Assembly (NCBI GenBank): GCA_009783315.1
Contig: WRHI01000019.1
Span: forward strand, 1-37,134
DNA from: Peptococcaceae bacterium
GTDB taxonomy: Bacteria > Bacillota > Desulfitobacteriia > Desulfitobacteriales > Syntrophobotulaceae
Length of the DNA stretch: 37,134 nucleotides
Reading direction: 5' to 3'
Made by a program: the position numbers and the translations under genes. The notes beneath the pieces are model-generated. The model was not told the DNA's origin. It saw only the letters and a list, made by a program, of their open reading frames with translations, and ran no database searches. Positions 1 through 8,437 of the stretch are shown here, piece by piece. Each line of letters starts with the position of its first letter. Positions within the stretch are counted from its first letter, which is position 1.

Positions 1-218
1 GTCCGCTGGCCGTTGACTGTCATGGCGATGTCCAGGCGGCAGAATTTGCTGCCAAGGGTTTCCGGCGGCAGTTCCGGGTTCCTGATGTCAAATTCTTTGA
101 TATCTTCTGGCCGGATCTTGAGTATGACCGCGATGAGCTTCTGTAATAAGTCGGGATAGCTTACAAACAGCATTTTGAAGAGGGTATCTTTGGTTAATGT
201 GTGTTTCAATTGTATCAT
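1..218 (-). CDS. Rpn-family recombination-promoting nuclease / putative transposase (PD-(D/E)XK), N-terminal part, runs off the window
   Basis: Reverse strand reads MIQLKHTLTKDTLFKMLFVSYPDLLQKLIAVILKIRPEDIKEFDIRNPELPPETLGSKFCRLDIAMTVNGQR, typical of the Rpn family N-terminus. Confidence 0.7.
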   Translation of the reverse strand, partial: MIQLKHTLTKDTLFKMLFVSYPDLLQKLIAVILKIRPEDIKEFDIRNPELPPETLGSKFCRLDIAMTVNGQR

Positions 219-308
219 ATGGCCATCCTCTTTATGAAATACAAGATTCGGGGTTCGGGTCGGAGTGTGGGGAGGGGTTTTAGGCGGGCTTACTTCTATT
301 TCCTAATT

Positions 309-441
309 TCTCCTGTCCCTCATTGTCCATTGTCCATTGTCAATTGTCCATTGTTTTGTCCATTGTCAATTGTCCATTGTCCATTGTTTTGTCCATTGTC
401 CATTGGTTTCAATTGTCCATTGTTTTGTCCATTGCCAACTG
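309..441. repeat. Heptamer minisatellite array (TGTCCAT orientation, with TGTCAAT and TTTTGTCC variants)
   Basis: Direct reading: cattgtccattgtccattgtcaattgtccattgttttgtccattg... Confidence 0.95.
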
Positions 442-711
442 TTCTATCTGTTCAGAGGTCAGCCCTGTTGCCGCGACGATTGTATCGATGGGGGCATTCT
501 TCTTCAACATATTTCTGGCTATGTTTTTGGTAACTTCGGCAATGCTGCCGGTAACGCCTTTAGCGAAACTGTTGACATAACCTTCGGCAAAGTCTTGTTT
601 CCCGGCCTCATCCGGCGTCTGGGCCTCGTCGTGTTCGGCCTTTTCATTCATCCTTTCCGATTTTTGCCCCCTGTTGATAAAGCCACGATTCTCCTTTTTC
701 TCTTGTTCCAT
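409..711 (-). pseudogene. C-terminal fragment of Rpn-family protein, ending in the heptamer array
   Basis: ARNMLKKNAPIDTIVAATGLTSEQIEQLA resembles the Rpn-family C-terminal tail; no nuclease domain; last residues MDKTMDN are encoded by the repeat. Confidence 0.6.
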
Positions 712-795
712 GATGATGCTCCTTTCATATTTTCCTGTCTCTCATTGACAGCTGTCGGGAAAAGGTATCTGTTCTGCTGATATCATTGCCGACTG

Positions 796-1187
796 TCATT
801 TGTCAGGTATCAGCTGCTCTGATATCGTCGTCAATTGTTCTATCTCCTCATTGGTAAGTCCTGTAGCCAGGGTGATCATATCAATTGAGAGATTCATTTT
901 AAGCATGTTTCTGGCTGTGGTCATAATGCCTTCCATTCTGCCTTCAAGTTTGCCTTCTATTCTGCCTTCTTCTCTTTCCTCCATAAGCACTTCTTCACTC
1001 AGCTTCAACATAAATTTTTCACTCCCTTCTATTTTCAATAGCATTTCGTCATCCAGAATCGCGTCCATGTATTCTAAGATCAGTCGTCTTGAAAATATTG
1101 TATCATAAGCATTGACAAATTTGTATAGGTCATCGTGGTTTTGTATTGGCGTTCAAACGCGGACAATGCTCCATGAGGGCCCTCCAT
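796..1187 (-). pseudogene. C-terminal fragment of Rpn-family protein with an upstream frameshift
   Basis: ORF 796..1068 has EEREEGRIEGKLEGRMEGIMTTARNMLKMNLSIDMITLATGLTNEEIEQL; the coding sense continues upstream (HDDLYKFVNAYDTIFSRRLILEYMDAIL) and reaches an ATG only through a frame change. Confidence 0.55.
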
Positions 1188-1341
1188 CCTTTCTTTTACA
1201 AAAATAGTATAAAATATAATGTATGAGGCCGCAAGGAACAAAAAAGAAAAAACTGTCGAACTTTGATGGTTTCGCTGTGTTTCAGTCTTTTGCTGTGACT
1301 ATTTATGTTTTCATTATAGCATATTTCTTCCTCTTTGTGAG

Positions 1342-1371
1342 TTATCCACAGATTTATCCACACTGTCCACA
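1342..1371 (+). promoter_or_regulatory. Possible DnaA-box cluster (two exact TTATCCACA plus degenerate cTGTCCACA)
   Basis: gTTATCCACAgatTTATCCACActgtccaca; exact boxes at 1342-1350 and 1354-1362. Confidence 0.4.
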
Positions 1372-1457
1372 GGGTGGCATAAGGTGGCAAGGGATGCATA
1401 TTTTAAAAGTGCAGGAAGCGACAAAAAAATAAATAGAAATATCCACTGCGGGGTTCT

Positions 1458-1680
1458 CCCGCAACCTAATGGTGAATGGAGATGGATATTATGTGGGCTC
1501 GTAACAGTCCCGAGGTAGGGTTTGGGGAGCGGCAGAATCCAAGCGCCTCACCGCCTGACGCAGCCCCCGAAAGGCGAAAAAAATACGCGGGCTCTTGGAG
1601 TCTGCCGCTCCCCAACCCCTGACGTGGCACTGTTACTGGCCAGCGCGGTATCTGCCTCCAACTCACCATTGATCTGCGGG
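1458..1680. repeat. Large imperfect hairpin, about 223 nt
   Basis: Nested arms: CCCGCA..AATGGTGA / TCACCATT..TGCGGG, GTAACAGT 1501-1508 / ACTGTTAC 1629-1636, gggtttggggagcggcaga 1518-1536 / tctgccgctccccaacccc 1601-1619. Confidence 0.8.
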
Positions 1681-1760
1681 AAAACACCGCGGCAGAAAGC
1701 TCTGCTTATCCTTATCGTCAGTTCATGCACTTGTTAAATATGCACCCGGTGGCAAGTGCC

Positions 1761-1789
1761 TTGACATCGACAATTTAATGAGTTAAAGT
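1761..1789 (+). promoter_or_regulatory. Putative sigma-A promoter upstream of the yerC-his operon
   Basis: TTGACA, 17-nt spacer, TAAAGT. Confidence 0.35.
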
Positions 1790-1892
1790 ATAGAAGCGTC
1801 TTCGGGAATCCTGATTTTGTACTGATTCAGCCGTAATCGAGGATTAGGATAAACTGTCAACCCCAGTATGTACGGATGGGAGTCGATTCGCT

Positions 1893-2210
1893 ATGACTTA
1901 TGACAACCGTTTGAAAGACGGCGCCACGGATGCTTTGTTTGAAGCGATTTTGCTGCTGCGGGATGTGGATGAGTGTTACCGTTTTTTTCAGGATATCGCG
2001 ACGGTTTCTGAGCTGAAGGCTTTGGCCCAGAGACTTGAGGTGGCTAAACTTCTGGAAAGCGATGTGACTTATTTGAAAATCGAGGAGCTGACCGGCGCCA
2101 GTTCGGCGACGATCAGCCGTGTCAAACGTTCGCTGGATTATGGCGCAAATGGGTATACTTTGATTCTGGAAAGAGTTAAACAGTCGGGAGACATGGGAGG
2201 TACTGTATGA
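1893..2210 (+). CDS. YerC/YecD-like TrpR-family regulator
   Basis: MTYDNRLKDGATDALFEAILLLRDVDECYRFFQDIATVSELKALAQRLEVAKLL...GASSATISRVKRSL matches the TrpR-superfamily YerC pattern; overlaps hisZ by 4 nt. Confidence 0.85.
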   Translation: MTYDNRLKDGATDALFEAILLLRDVDECYRFFQDIATVSELKALAQRLEVAKLLESDVTYLKIEELTGASSATISRVKRSLDYGANGYTLILERVKQSGDMGGTV

Positions 2211-3346
2211 GGATTGCGGAGGGTCTACGTGATTTGCTGCCGGAGGAGCTTGCTTTTTTGGAGGAGAAGGAGCGTTCTGCTTTGAGCCTTTTTCAGGCTT
2301 GGTCTTATCGCAAGGTGCTGACGACGGGGTTGGAGTATGGGGAGTGTGTGGAGCCGGAGATGACGCGCAAGGGCGATCTGTATAAGTTTTTTGACCGGGA
2401 GGGGCAGGTGCTTGCTTTGCGGCCGGAGTTCACAACGCCTATCGCGCGGCTGGTTTCGTCGCGGCTGCTGCCGCGCGCCCTTGATGGATCGATGCCGTTT
2501 CGTTTGTGTTACAGCGGTGATGTGTACCGGTATGGGTCCGGGCGGTACCGGGAGTTCCGCCAGATCGGCGTGGAGTTGATCGGCGCCGCGGCGGAGCTGG
2601 CTGATGCTGAGGTGATTGCTTTGTCGATTGAGATGCTGCTGTGTTTGGGGCTCCGTGATTTTCGCGTTAGTTTGGGTCATATTGGGGTTTTCGCTGATTT
2701 GGCTGATGAGCTGGTTTTGGAGGAGGCGCTGCGCAAAAAGCTGGAAGTGGGATTGGCGCGCAAGGATGTTGTGGGCATGAATTCGTTGTTGGCCTCGTGC
2801 GTGTTGCCGGAGAAGGCGAAGGAGCTGGTGGGGCTGCTGCCGTCGTTGACGGGCGGGGCGGAGGTGTTGGAACGTCTGCGGGCTTTTGAGTGTTTTGAGT
2901 CGGTGCGGCGGGCGGCGGCTTCTTTGCGGGCGGTGTATGGTTTTTTGGAGGCTTTCGGCGTGCAGGAGCATGTGTCGATTGATTTGGGGATTTTGCGCGG
3001 GTTCGCTTATTATTCGGGGACGATTTTTGAGGGGTATATTCCTGATGTGGGATTCCCGATTCTGGAGGGCGGGCGTTATGACGGGCTCCTTGAGGGGTTT
3101 GGTCAGAGCGCTCCGGCTACGGGGTTTGCTTGTAATCTGGAAACCTTGTTGGCTCTGGGCGGGCAAAAACCGATGCCTAAGCCGGATGCTTTTGTTTACG
3201 GCGATTCTCCTGAGAAGGTTATCCGACGCTGTCAGTCTCTGCGCCGGGCCGGGAAGCAGGTGGAAATGGCGGTGGGGCCTGTTGACGCCTCTTCTCTTCT
3301 TGCCGCGGATTATTGTCATGATTTTGAGTTTGTTGAGCCGTCCTGA
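2207..3346 (+). CDS. hisZ: ATP phosphoribosyltransferase regulatory subunit
   Basis: HisRS-like motifs (RIAEGLRDLLPEE, LRPEFTTPIARLV, YSGTIFEGYIPDVGFPILEGGRYDGLL); adjacent to short-form hisG. Confidence 0.9.
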   Translation: MRIAEGLRDLLPEELAFLEEKERSALSLFQAWSYRKVLTTGLEYGECVEPEMTRKGDLYKFFDREGQVLALRPEFTTPIARLVSSRLLPRALDGSMPFRLCYSGDVYRYGSGRYREFRQIGVELIGAAAELADAEVIALSIEMLLCLGLRDFRVSLGHIGVFADLADELVLEEALRKKLEVGLARKDVVGMNSLLASCVLPEKAKELVGLLPSLTGGAEVLERLRAFECFESVRRAAASLRAVYGFLEAFGVQEHVSIDLGILRGFAYYSGTIFEGYIPDVGFPILEGGRYDGLLEGFGQSAPATGFACNLETLLALGGQKPMPKPDAFVYGDSPEKVIRRCQSLRRAGKQVEMAVGPVDASSLLAADYCHDFEFVEPS

Positions 3347-3409
3347 TTTTTGTCTTTGGTGGGGATTCGGATGAATGAACAGGATACATGATTTGAATAC
3401 AGGAGGCAT

Positions 3410-4090
3410 ATGATGTTTGTCGCTAAGAAAAGTCTTTCTCTTGCTTTGCCTAAGGGGAAGCTTCTGGTGGATTCGGTTGAGTTGCTGGAACGCGCGGGAA
3501 TTGCCTGCCGGGAGGTTCTGGCGGATGAAAGGCAGCTGACTTTTGAGTTGCCGGGGCATCAGATGCGGATTATTGTGTGCCGGCCTACGGATATTCCGAC
3601 GTTTGTTGAGTATGGCGCGGCGGATTTGGGGTTTGTGGGCAAGGATACGATTGTGGAGCAGGCTATGGATGTGGCTGAGCTGGTGGATCTGAAGTTCGGG
3701 TATTGCCGGTTTGTGGTGGCGATGCCGGAGGAGACGCTGCCGCCCCGGTTGCAGGATGGAAGCTTCGAGCTGCGGGATTTGGATCGTAAGCGCGTGGCGA
3801 CGAAGTTTCCCCGGGTGGCGGAGCAGTTTTTTAGCGCCCAGGGAATGCAGGTGACGCCGATTAAGCTCCATGGTAATATTGAGTTGGCTCCTAAGGTGGG
3901 CCTGGCGGAGATGATTGTGGATATTGTGTCGACGGGAAAGACGTTGAAGGTGAATCGGCTGGCGGAAGTGGCGCAGATTTTTGAGGCAACTTCGCGGTTG
4001 ATTGCGAACCGGGTTTCTTATCGGCTTAAGCATGAAGATATTCAGATTCTTGCCGGTCTTTTGAGGGATGTTGTGGCGGGTGAACGATGA
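3410..4090 (+). CDS. hisG: ATP phosphoribosyltransferase, short form
   Basis: [40 protein letters not shown]. Confidence 0.95.
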   Translation: MMFVAKKSLSLALPKGKLLVDSVELLERAGIACREVLADERQLTFELPGHQMRIIVCRPTDIPTFVEYGAADLGFVGKDTIVEQAMDVAELVDLKFGYCRFVVAMPEETLPPRLQDGSFELRDLDRKRVATKFPRVAEQFFSAQGMQVTPIKLHGNIELAPKVGLAEMIVDIVSTGKTLKVNRLAEVAQIFEATSRLIANRVSYRLKHEDIQILAGLLRDVVAGER

Positions 4091-5418
4091 TGAATAAAAA
4101 AATTATTGCTTTTCGCGATGTAGATAAAACCCGGCTTTTGCGAAAGTCTTATGGGGATGAGCAGGCTTTGGACAAGGCTGTCAGCGATATTCTCAGGGAT
4201 GTGCGGACCCGGGGGGACGAGGCCGTGGCCGCCTATACGGAGCGGTTCGACGGGGTTCGGTTCGACGGGAGCTGCCGGGTGAGCAATCGGGAATTTGAGG
4301 AGGCTCTCCGGCTTGTGGATCCGATTGTTTTCCGACATCTGGAGCAGGCCAGGGATAATGTTCGGGATTTCCATCTCAAACAGAAGCGGGTTTCCTGGCT
4401 GGAGCCCCGTGCTGATGGCTGTGTGTTAGGGCAGTTGTTTATTCCGTTGCGGCGGGTGGGGGTTTATGTTCCGGGGGGGACGGCGCCTTTGGCTTCATCG
4501 GTTGTGATGAACGCTGTCCCTGCTTTGGTGGCGGGCGTTGAGGAGATTGTGATGGCGACGCCGCCACGGTCAGATGGCAGCCTGGCGCCGGAGGTGCTGG
4601 CCGCGGCTTCTTTGTGCGGGGTAACGGAGATTTATAAGATGGGCGGCGCTCAGGGGATAGCCGCTTTGGCTTACGGGACAGCGTCTGTTGCGGCTGTTGA
4701 TAAAATTACCGGGCCGGGTAATGTTTTTGTGACGTTGGCGAAGAAGCAGGTTTATGGGACGGTGGATATTGATATGCTGGCGGGGCCCAGCGAGATTATG
4801 ATTCTGGCGGATTCCGGCGGTGTTCCGCGGGAATTGGCGGCGGATCTGCTTTCTCAGGCGGAGCATGATGTTCTGGCTTCGGCGATTCTGGTTTCGCCGG
4901 ATGAGGGGTTGCTGCGGGAGACTGTGGCCGAGGTGGAGAGACAGCTGCCGTTGCTGCCGCGCCGGGAGATTGCCGACAGAGCTTGGACCGAGTATGGCGC
5001 GACGATTCTGGTTGAGGATCTGGCCCAGGGGATGGAGCTTGTGAACGCGGTGGCGCCTGAGCATTTCGAGCTTGTTGTGGAGGATCCGTATCTGTGGCTG
5101 GGCAAGGTGCGCAACGCGGGGGCTGTGTTCGTCGGACGTTGTTCTCCGGAGCCGGTGGGGGATTATTTTGCCGGGCCTAATCACATTCTGCCTACAGGTG
5201 GGTCGGCGCGGTTCTCTTCGGTGTTGGATGTGGATGCTTTCATGAAAAAGACGAGTGTGGTCCATTATTCAGCGGAGGCTTTGCGGCGGGATGCCGGGGC
5301 AATCGTGGCGCTGGCCAGAAAAGAAGGCCTGGAGGGACACGCTCGGGCGGTGGAAGTTAGGACGATGACAATGGACAATGGACAATGGACAATGACAATG
5401 GACAATGGACAAGGCTGA
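4087..5418 (+). CDS. hisD: Histidinol dehydrogenase (C-terminus extended by heptamer repeat)
   Basis: [65 protein letters not shown]; tail [18 protein letters not shown] is repeat-encoded. Confidence 0.95.
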   Translation: MMNKKIIAFRDVDKTRLLRKSYGDEQALDKAVSDILRDVRTRGDEAVAAYTERFDGVRFDGSCRVSNREFEEALRLVDPIVFRHLEQARDNVRDFHLKQKRVSWLEPRADGCVLGQLFIPLRRVGVYVPGGTAPLASSVVMNAVPALVAGVEEIVMATPPRSDGSLAPEVLAAASLCGVTEIYKMGGAQGIAALAYGTASVAAVDKITGPGNVFVTLAKKQVYGTVDIDMLAGPSEIMILADSGGVPRELAADLLSQAEHDVLASAILVSPDEGLLRETVAEVERQLPLLPRREIADRAWTEYGATILVEDLAQGMELVNAVAPEHFELVVEDPYLWLGKVRNAGAVFVGRCSPEPVGDYFAGPNHILPTGGSARFSSVLDVDAFMKKTSVVHYSAEALRRDAGAIVALARKEGLEGHARAVEVRTMTMDNGQWTMTMDNGQG

Positions 5419-5556
5419 TATCCTTCAGCCTGTGGACCAATGGACAATGGGGACAAGAGGCAATGGACAAGAGGCAATGGGCAAGGGGCAATGGGCAAGG
5501 GACAATGGGCAAGGCTGATATCCTTCAGCCTGTGGGCCAGTGGATAATGGACAATG
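5364..5556. repeat. Heptamer array (ATGGACA orientation) with two GGCTGATATCCTTCAGCC hairpin modules
   Basis: Direct reading; modules at about 5411 and 5511. Confidence 0.95.
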
Positions 5557-5948
5557 ATTTGGCGTATTTTCTTGATTGGGGGATCTCTGCTGTGGCTGAG
5601 AATGTCATTCTTGATAGGAGCAAAGCATTTGCTATTCGAATTATCAGGTTGTATCAGTATTTAACAGAGACAAAACGGGAGTTTGTTTTGTCAAAACAGT
5701 TGCTGAGAAGTGGAACGAGCATTGGGGCAAATGTGCGCGAGGCAAATCAGGCACAAACGAAAAAAGACTTTGCTTCAAAGATGAATATCGCACTAAAAGA
5801 GGCTGCTGAAAGCGAATATTGGCTAGAACTCCTATATGAAACAGAATATTTGACCGAAAGCGAGTATACAGACATCAATTCTGATTGCGTCGAACTAAAC
5901 AAGCTATTAATCTCAATCGTAAAATCATCAATTAGGATCTCAAAATAA
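5547..5948 (+). CDS. Four-helix-bundle protein (23S rRNA intervening-sequence protein / Avd-like)
   Basis: AFAIRIIRLYQYLTETKREFVLSKQLLRSGTSIGANVREANQAQTKKDFASKMNIALKEAAESEYWLELLYETEYL matches the S23/IVS 4HB family signature; the start codon lies in the last repeat unit. Confidence 0.9.
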   Translation: MDNDLAYFLDWGISAVAENVILDRSKAFAIRIIRLYQYLTETKREFVLSKQLLRSGTSIGANVREANQAQTKKDFASKMNIALKEAAESEYWLELLYETEYLTESEYTDINSDCVELNKLLISIVKSSIRISK

Positions 5949-5952
5949 CAAC

Positions 5953-6073
5953 TGTCCCCATTGTCCATTGGTCCACAGGCTGAAGGATATCAGCCTTGTC
6001 CATTGCCTCTTGTCCCCATTGTCCATTGCCTCTTGTCCCCATTGTCCATTGTCCATTGTCCATTGTCCATTGA
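5953..6073. repeat. Heptamer array (TGTCCAT orientation) with inverted hairpin module
   Basis: tgtccccattgtccattggtccacaggctgaaggatatcagccttgtccattgcctcttgtcc... Confidence 0.95.
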
Positions 6074-6091
6074 AGAAAGGGGGTTGTGTTG

Positions 6092-6676
6092 ATGCGTCAG
6101 GCGGTTTTGACTCGGGAGACTCGGGAGACTTGTATTGCGGCTGAGCTTTGTCTTGATGGGACGGGTTTGGCCCGGGTGGATTCTGGGATTGGGTTTTTTG
6201 ATCATATGTTGGATTCTTGGTCTCGGTTTGCTTGTTTTGATCTGACCCTGCAGGCGAAGGGTGATTTGCGGGTGGACGCCCATCATACTGTTGAGGATTG
6301 TGGCATTGTTTTGGGACAGCTTTTGAAGCAGGCTTTGGGGGATAAGGCGGGCATTGAGAGGGTCGGGGACGCTTTGTTTCCTATGGATGAGGTTCTGGCG
6401 CAGGTGGCTGTCGATGTCTCGGGGCGCGGGTTCTTGGTTTGGCAGGTGGATGTTTTGGCGTCGCCGGCGGCGGATTTTCCCTTTGAATTGGCTGAGGAGT
6501 TTTTCCGGGCGCTGGCCTGTAACGCTGGGATTACGCTGCATGTGCGGTTGTTGTCCGAAGGCAATTCTCATCATGTTTTGGAGGCTGTTTTTAAGGGTGT
6601 CGGGCGGGCTTTGCGTCTGGCTTTGTCTGTGAGCGGGCGGTATGGCGGGGTTCCTTCTACTAAGGGATCTTTGTGA
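6092..6676 (+). CDS. hisB: Imidazoleglycerol-phosphate dehydratase
   Basis: TRETCIAAELCLDGTG, GIGFFDHMLDSWSRF, VDAHHTVEDCGIVLG, EGNSHHVLEAVFKGVGRALR. Confidence 0.95.
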   Translation: MRQAVLTRETRETCIAAELCLDGTGLARVDSGIGFFDHMLDSWSRFACFDLTLQAKGDLRVDAHHTVEDCGIVLGQLLKQALGDKAGIERVGDALFPMDEVLAQVAVDVSGRGFLVWQVDVLASPAADFPFELAEEFFRALACNAGITLHVRLLSEGNSHHVLEAVFKGVGRALRLALSVSGRYGGVPSTKGSL

Positions 6677-6688
6677 GGCAGTGGGCAA

Positions 6689-6780
6689 AACAATGGACAA
6701 TGGACAAGGCTGATATCCTTCAGCCTGTGGACTAATGGACAATGGGGACAGGAGATTGGGAGATTGGGAGATTGGGAGGT
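6689..6780. repeat. Heptamer array plus hairpin module plus 3x 8-bp AGATTGGG repeat between hisB and hisA
   Basis: aatggacaatggacaaggctgatatccttcagcctgtggactaatggacaatggggacaggagattgggagattgggagattggg. Confidence 0.95.
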
Positions 6781-6788
6781 GAGTTCTG

Positions 6789-7529
6789 GTGATTGTTTTT
6801 CCGGCGATTGATTTGAAGAACGGTCATGCTGTGCGGCTTCGGCAGGGTGTTATGGACGACGCTACGGTTTATTCGGATGATCCTTTGGCGGTGGCGCGGG
6901 GTTTTGAGGCCCAAGGGGCTTCTTATCTTCATGTTGTGGATTTGGATGGTGCTGTGGCCGGGACTATGGTGAATTGGACCGTTTTGGAGTGTTTGGTTAA
7001 GGCGACAAATCTTAATGTTCAAGTGGGCGGCGGCATTCGGTCGATGGAGCGTATTGAGTCGCTTCTTGGTCTGGGGGTTGATCGCGTGATCTTGGGCACG
7101 GCTGCCGTGCGGGAGCCGCTGTTGGTGGAGCAGGCGGTGACGCGGTTTGGCAGTGATCGTATTGTGGTGGGTATTGACGCCAAAAACGGTCGGGTGGCTG
7201 TGGAGGGCTGGGTGAAGACTTCTGATGTGTCGGCCGAGGAGTTGGGGTTGTCTATGCGGGATATGGGCGTGACCCGTGTTATTTATACGGATATTCATCG
7301 GGACGGGATGCTGACGGGAGCTGATATTGACGGCGCGGCGAAACTGGCGGATCGGACGAGGTTGAAGGTGATTGTTTCAGGTGGTGTGGCGTCTTTGGAT
7401 GAGTTGAGGTTGATTCGCTGCCACATTGTTCAGGGCGTTGGGTTTGAGGGCGCTGTTCTGGGCAAGGCTCTTTATTCGGGTGCTTTTTCTTTGCGGGAGG
7501 CTTTGGAGACTGCCGCGGCGGTTGTTTGA
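6789..7529 (+). CDS. hisA: Phosphoribosylformimino-5-aminoimidazole carboxamide ribotide isomerase (GTG start)
   Basis: VFPAIDLKNGHAVRLRQG, QVGGGIRSMERIE, YTDIHRDGMLTG. Confidence 0.95.
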   Translation: MIVFPAIDLKNGHAVRLRQGVMDDATVYSDDPLAVARGFEAQGASYLHVVDLDGAVAGTMVNWTVLECLVKATNLNVQVGGGIRSMERIESLLGLGVDRVILGTAAVREPLLVEQAVTRFGSDRIVVGIDAKNGRVAVEGWVKTSDVSAEELGLSMRDMGVTRVIYTDIHRDGMLTGADIDGAAKLADRTRLKVIVSGGVASLDELRLIRCHIVQGVGFEGAVLGKALYSGAFSLREALETAAAVV

Positions 7530-7604
7530 TTTGTTTGGGTTGTTTGTTTTGTTTGGGTTCCTTGGGATTGCTTATTTTTGTTCTGGGGAGGTTTTCTTGT
7601 GGAC

Positions 7605-8372
7605 ATGAGGGATGTTGTGAAGGTGATTCCGTGTTTGGATGTTAATGGGGGCCGCGTGGTGAAGGGGATTCAGTTTGAGAATCTGCGGGATGCCGGGGAT
7701 CCGGCGGAGTTGGCGGCTTTTTATGACCGGGAGGGCGCGGATGAGATTGCTTTGCTGGATATTTCGGCGACTGTGGAGGGGCGCGCGACGATGCTTGATG
7801 TTGTGCGGCGTACGGCTAAGGTGGTGAGCAAGCCTTTTATTATTGGCGGCGGTATGCGGTCGATTGAAGAGATTGAGCGGGTGCTGGATGCCGGTGCGGA
7901 TAAGGTTTCCCTGAATACGGCCGCTGTGCGTTGTCCGGAGCTTATTGCCGAAGCGGCTGAGCGGTTTGGCGGCGAGCGCGTTGTTGTGGCTGTTGATGCT
8001 TTGACGCCGGAGGGGCAGGATCGTCCCAAGGTTGTGGTGAGGGGCGGGTTTGAGGTGACGGATTGGGATGTGGCTGAGTGGGCACAGCGGGCTGAGGCGT
8101 TGGGGGCCGGCGCGATTCTGCTGACTTCTAAGGATCGGGACGGTACTGAGGGTGGTTATGACAATGTCCTGAATCGGCGCGTCGCGGATGCTGTGGGGAT
8201 TCCTGTTGTGGCCAGCGGCGGGGCCGGGAAGCTGGAGGATTTCTTGGATGCTGTGTTGCTTGGCGGTGCCAGGGCTGTGCTGGCCGCTTCGGTGTTTCAT
8301 TTCGGGACGTTTAGCATTCGTCAGGTTAAGACGTTTCTGGCGGAGCATGGGGTTTTGACAACGGTATCATAG
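7605..8372 (+). CDS. hisF: Imidazole glycerol phosphate synthase cyclase subunit
   Basis: VIPCLDVNGGRVVKG, GADKVSLNTAAV, DRDGTEGGYD, PVVASGGAGKLEDF. Confidence 0.95.
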   Translation: MRDVVKVIPCLDVNGGRVVKGIQFENLRDAGDPAELAAFYDREGADEIALLDISATVEGRATMLDVVRRTAKVVSKPFIIGGGMRSIEEIERVLDAGADKVSLNTAAVRCPELIAEAAERFGGERVVVAVDALTPEGQDRPKVVVRGGFEVTDWDVAEWAQRAEALGAGAILLTSKDRDGTEGGYDNVLNRRVADAVGIPVVASGGAGKLEDFLDAVLLGGARAVLAASVFHFGTFSIRQVKTFLAEHGVLTTVS

Positions 8373-8437
8373 GTTTGGGTGAAGTGCGTTTGCCCTTTGG
8401 GGTCATGTGAGAAAGCTGCTTAACGGAGGGGTTATGT

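Larger units (their letters stand above)
5364..6073. mobile_element. Candidate element: four-helix-bundle gene bounded by inverted heptamer arrays, between hisD and hisB
   Basis: 53-nt perfect inverted repeat 5403-5455 / 5953-6005 plus converging arrays flanking the 4HB ORF; 5' end partly duplicated upstream of ligA. Confidence 0.55.

Noticed and set aside
309-441. Tandem repeats as a possible CRISPR array
   Set aside because: Units are 7 bp with no regular unique spacers and no cas genes in the window; this is a minisatellite.
1458-1680. Hairpin as SRP RNA, 6S RNA or RNase P RNA
   Set aside because: Did not recognise the conserved GGAAGCAGC-type SRP apical motif or RNase P GAGGAAAGUCC motif; left as unclassified structure.
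2225-4033. 602-aa minus-strand ORF opposite hisZ-hisG
   Set aside because: Arg/His/Gln/Pro-rich antisense shadow of strongly coding hisZ and hisG; no domain sense and it spans two genes.
5265-5498. Proteins such as [12 protein letters not shown] or [12 protein letters not shown] in the arrays
   Set aside because: Pure translations of the heptamer repeat in different frames; not supported as stand-alone genes.
5547-5948. 4HB gene as evidence for a 23S rRNA IVS or a diversity-generating retroelement
   Set aside because: No rRNA sequence, reverse transcriptase, TR or VR is visible; the locus is between hisD and hisB.
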